32,850 nucleotides of DNA from Pygmaiobacter massiliensis (GTDB lineage Bacteria > Bacillota > Clostridia > Oscillospirales > Ruminococcaceae): positions 1 to 32,850 of the forward strand of contig JALFTI010000022.1 in the NCBI GenBank assembly GCA_022778585.1, given 5' to 3'. The notes under the pieces were generated by a model, which worked only from the letters and a program-made list of their open reading frames with translations, had not been told where the DNA came from and did not search any database. Position numbers and translations under genes: made by a program. How positions within the stretch are numbered: the first letter of the stretch is position 1; every line of letters begins with the position of its first letter. Below are positions 32,232-32,850 of the stretch, in pieces.

Positions 32232-32429
32232 TTATCTTTGCTGATGTTTCAGCCAGTCGAAGAATGCCTCTCGGCTGACCAATTTTCGCCGCATGCCTGT
32301 GCGGATGGTCGGAAAGTCATCCCGGTCGAATAGCCGATAGGCCATAGACAGGGAAATTCCCAGAATGTCCGCCACATTTCTCGCGTCCAAGACCAACGGC
32401 AATTCATCGTATTTTGTATAGTTTGACAT
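32232..32429 (-). CDS. excisionase-like helix-turn-helix protein
   Basis: A 65-residue MerR-like/AlpA-type DNA-binding protein: LDARNVADILGISLSMAYRL forms the helix-turn-helix (about 15-34), followed by the wing and DDFPTIRTGMRRKLVSREAFFDWL. Small proteins of this type next to an integrase usually direct excision or act as element regulators. The ATG at 32429 is chosen because AAAGGAG lies 10 nt upstream; a 12-codon longer start at 32465 lacks a site and would encode the ribosome site itself. It ends 37 nt before the integrase start. Confidence 0.85.
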   Translation of the reverse strand: MSNYTKYDELPLVLDARNVADILGISLSMAYRLFDRDDFPTIRTGMRRKLVSREAFFDWLKHQQR

Positions 32430-32474
32430 TGATTTTATTCTCCTTTGTATAATATATTTTTTCAAATGTAGTCA

Positions 32475-32850
32475 TCACGGCAATACCCTGAATCCATCCA
32501 GCAGCGTAAGACCGGTTACAAATCGCTGTTGCTTACCGCGGATACTGTGTCGGGAATCTCCAAGCGACGGGTACAGCCTACGCAATTTGCTTCCGAATGC
32601 AGTGTTGGTCAACGGTGTGCTGCCCATTTGAATGCAGAATTGACGGTAGCCCTGGTGCAACTCTGCGCAAAGGATTTCTGCTCCCGGCTTTATAACACAA
32701 CACTGTGCTACAAACTGATGCAGAGCCAATTCCTGCTGCTCATTTAAAGATGTACTTGTGCTCATAGGACATGCGGAGTCAATAATCTCCTGCTCAATCT
32801 CGGTGAATACGAAATTGTTGCTTCGAAGATCGCGCAGCGCTCTCATCGCC
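32475..32850 (-). CDS. C-terminal part of a probable P4/D5-family phage/plasmid primase (runs off window)
   Basis: The frame is open to the window edge. The visible 125 or so residues look like the end of a primase-helicase: ALRDLRSNNFVFTEIE resembles the segment after the helicase core. FVAQCCVIKPGAEILCAELHQGYRQFC, then GSTPLTNTAFGSKLRRLYPSLG, resemble the winged-helix C-terminal domain that begins with an LY..Y..WC-like motif. An ATG at 32846 could in principle start a short protein, but no ribosome site can be seen. It lies 45 nt upstream of the excisionase-like gene. Assignment rests on pattern memory only. Confidence 0.55.
   Translation of the reverse strand, partial: AMRALRDLRSNNFVFTEIEQEIIDSACPMSTSTSLNEQQELALHQFVAQCCVIKPGAEILCAELHQGYRQFCIQMGSTPLTNTAFGSKLRRLYPSLGDSRHSIRGKQQRFVTGLTLLDGFRVLP

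Larger units (their letters stand above)
30840..32850. mobile_element. end of an integrated element next to tRNA-fMet (partial)
   Basis: Tyrosine integrase, excisionase-like HTH protein and a probable primase lie in order on the minus strand directly beyond the tRNA gene. This is a classic layout for a phage, satellite or integrative element. The tRNA-proximal boundary is not fixed (somewhere between about 30820 and 30960) and the far end lies outside the window, so att repeats cannot be compared. Confidence 0.75.

Overview
The window looks like chromosome from a moderately GC-rich Firmicute, most likely a non-spore-forming Clostridia relative of the Oscillospiraceae/Ruminococcaceae (Faecalibacterium/Gemmiger-like). 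This placement is an inference from three things: the Firmicutes gene order glmU-prs-pth-mfd, strong GGAGG-type ribosome sites with some TTG/GTG starts, and the absence of the sporulation genes that often flank mfd in spore formers. No taxonomic marker was searched.

Layout. Positions 1-2700 hold ppdK (minus strand). A divergent, highly structured intergenic region follows. From 3084 to 10778 the plus strand carries a stand-alone GlmU acetyltransferase domain, prs, pth, mfd and a DEAD-box RNA helicase: precursor supply, translation quality control, repair and RNA metabolism. Next is a textbook yybP-ykoY manganese riboswitch with its terminator driving the Mn exporter gene mntP, then a small acidic membrane protein and a translationally coupled DNA-repair pair (hypoxanthine-DNA glycosylase and a one-domain MGMT protein). 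A YitT-family membrane protein lies on the minus strand. Then come a plus-strand Rrf2 regulator and a run of a double GT-C glycosyltransferase, a gamma-carbonic-anhydrase-like protein and a small membrane protein. Positions 18983-19496 hold no gene but do hold hairpins and a very AT-rich patch.

From 19497 to 30492 everything is on the minus strand. The most unusual part is a three-gene operon (21896-26755, 20592-21839, 19497-20576). It encodes a 1619-residue protein that joins an HD phosphohydrolase-like domain, a long helical-repeat region, an NMNAT-like nucleotidyltransferase and a phosphoribosyltransferase-like domain; a lactate/malate-dehydrogenase-like protein; and a flavodoxin-fold, cysteine-rich FMN-reductase-like protein. 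All three families handle nucleotides, NAD or flavin, so the operon is the best candidate here for an undescribed system, perhaps in cofactor or nucleotide salvage. Upstream of it on the same strand lie a CPA2-type cation/proton antiporter with a PAP2 phosphatase, a PII-like protein and a class-I glutamine-amidotransferase-like hydrolase.

At 30763-30839 is an initiator tRNA-fMet gene with a consensus promoter and a strong terminator. Immediately beyond it begins an integrated element that runs off the window: tyrosine integrase, a small excisionase-like HTH protein and the C-terminal part of a probable P4/D5-type primase. The initiator tRNA region is therefore the likely integration locus.
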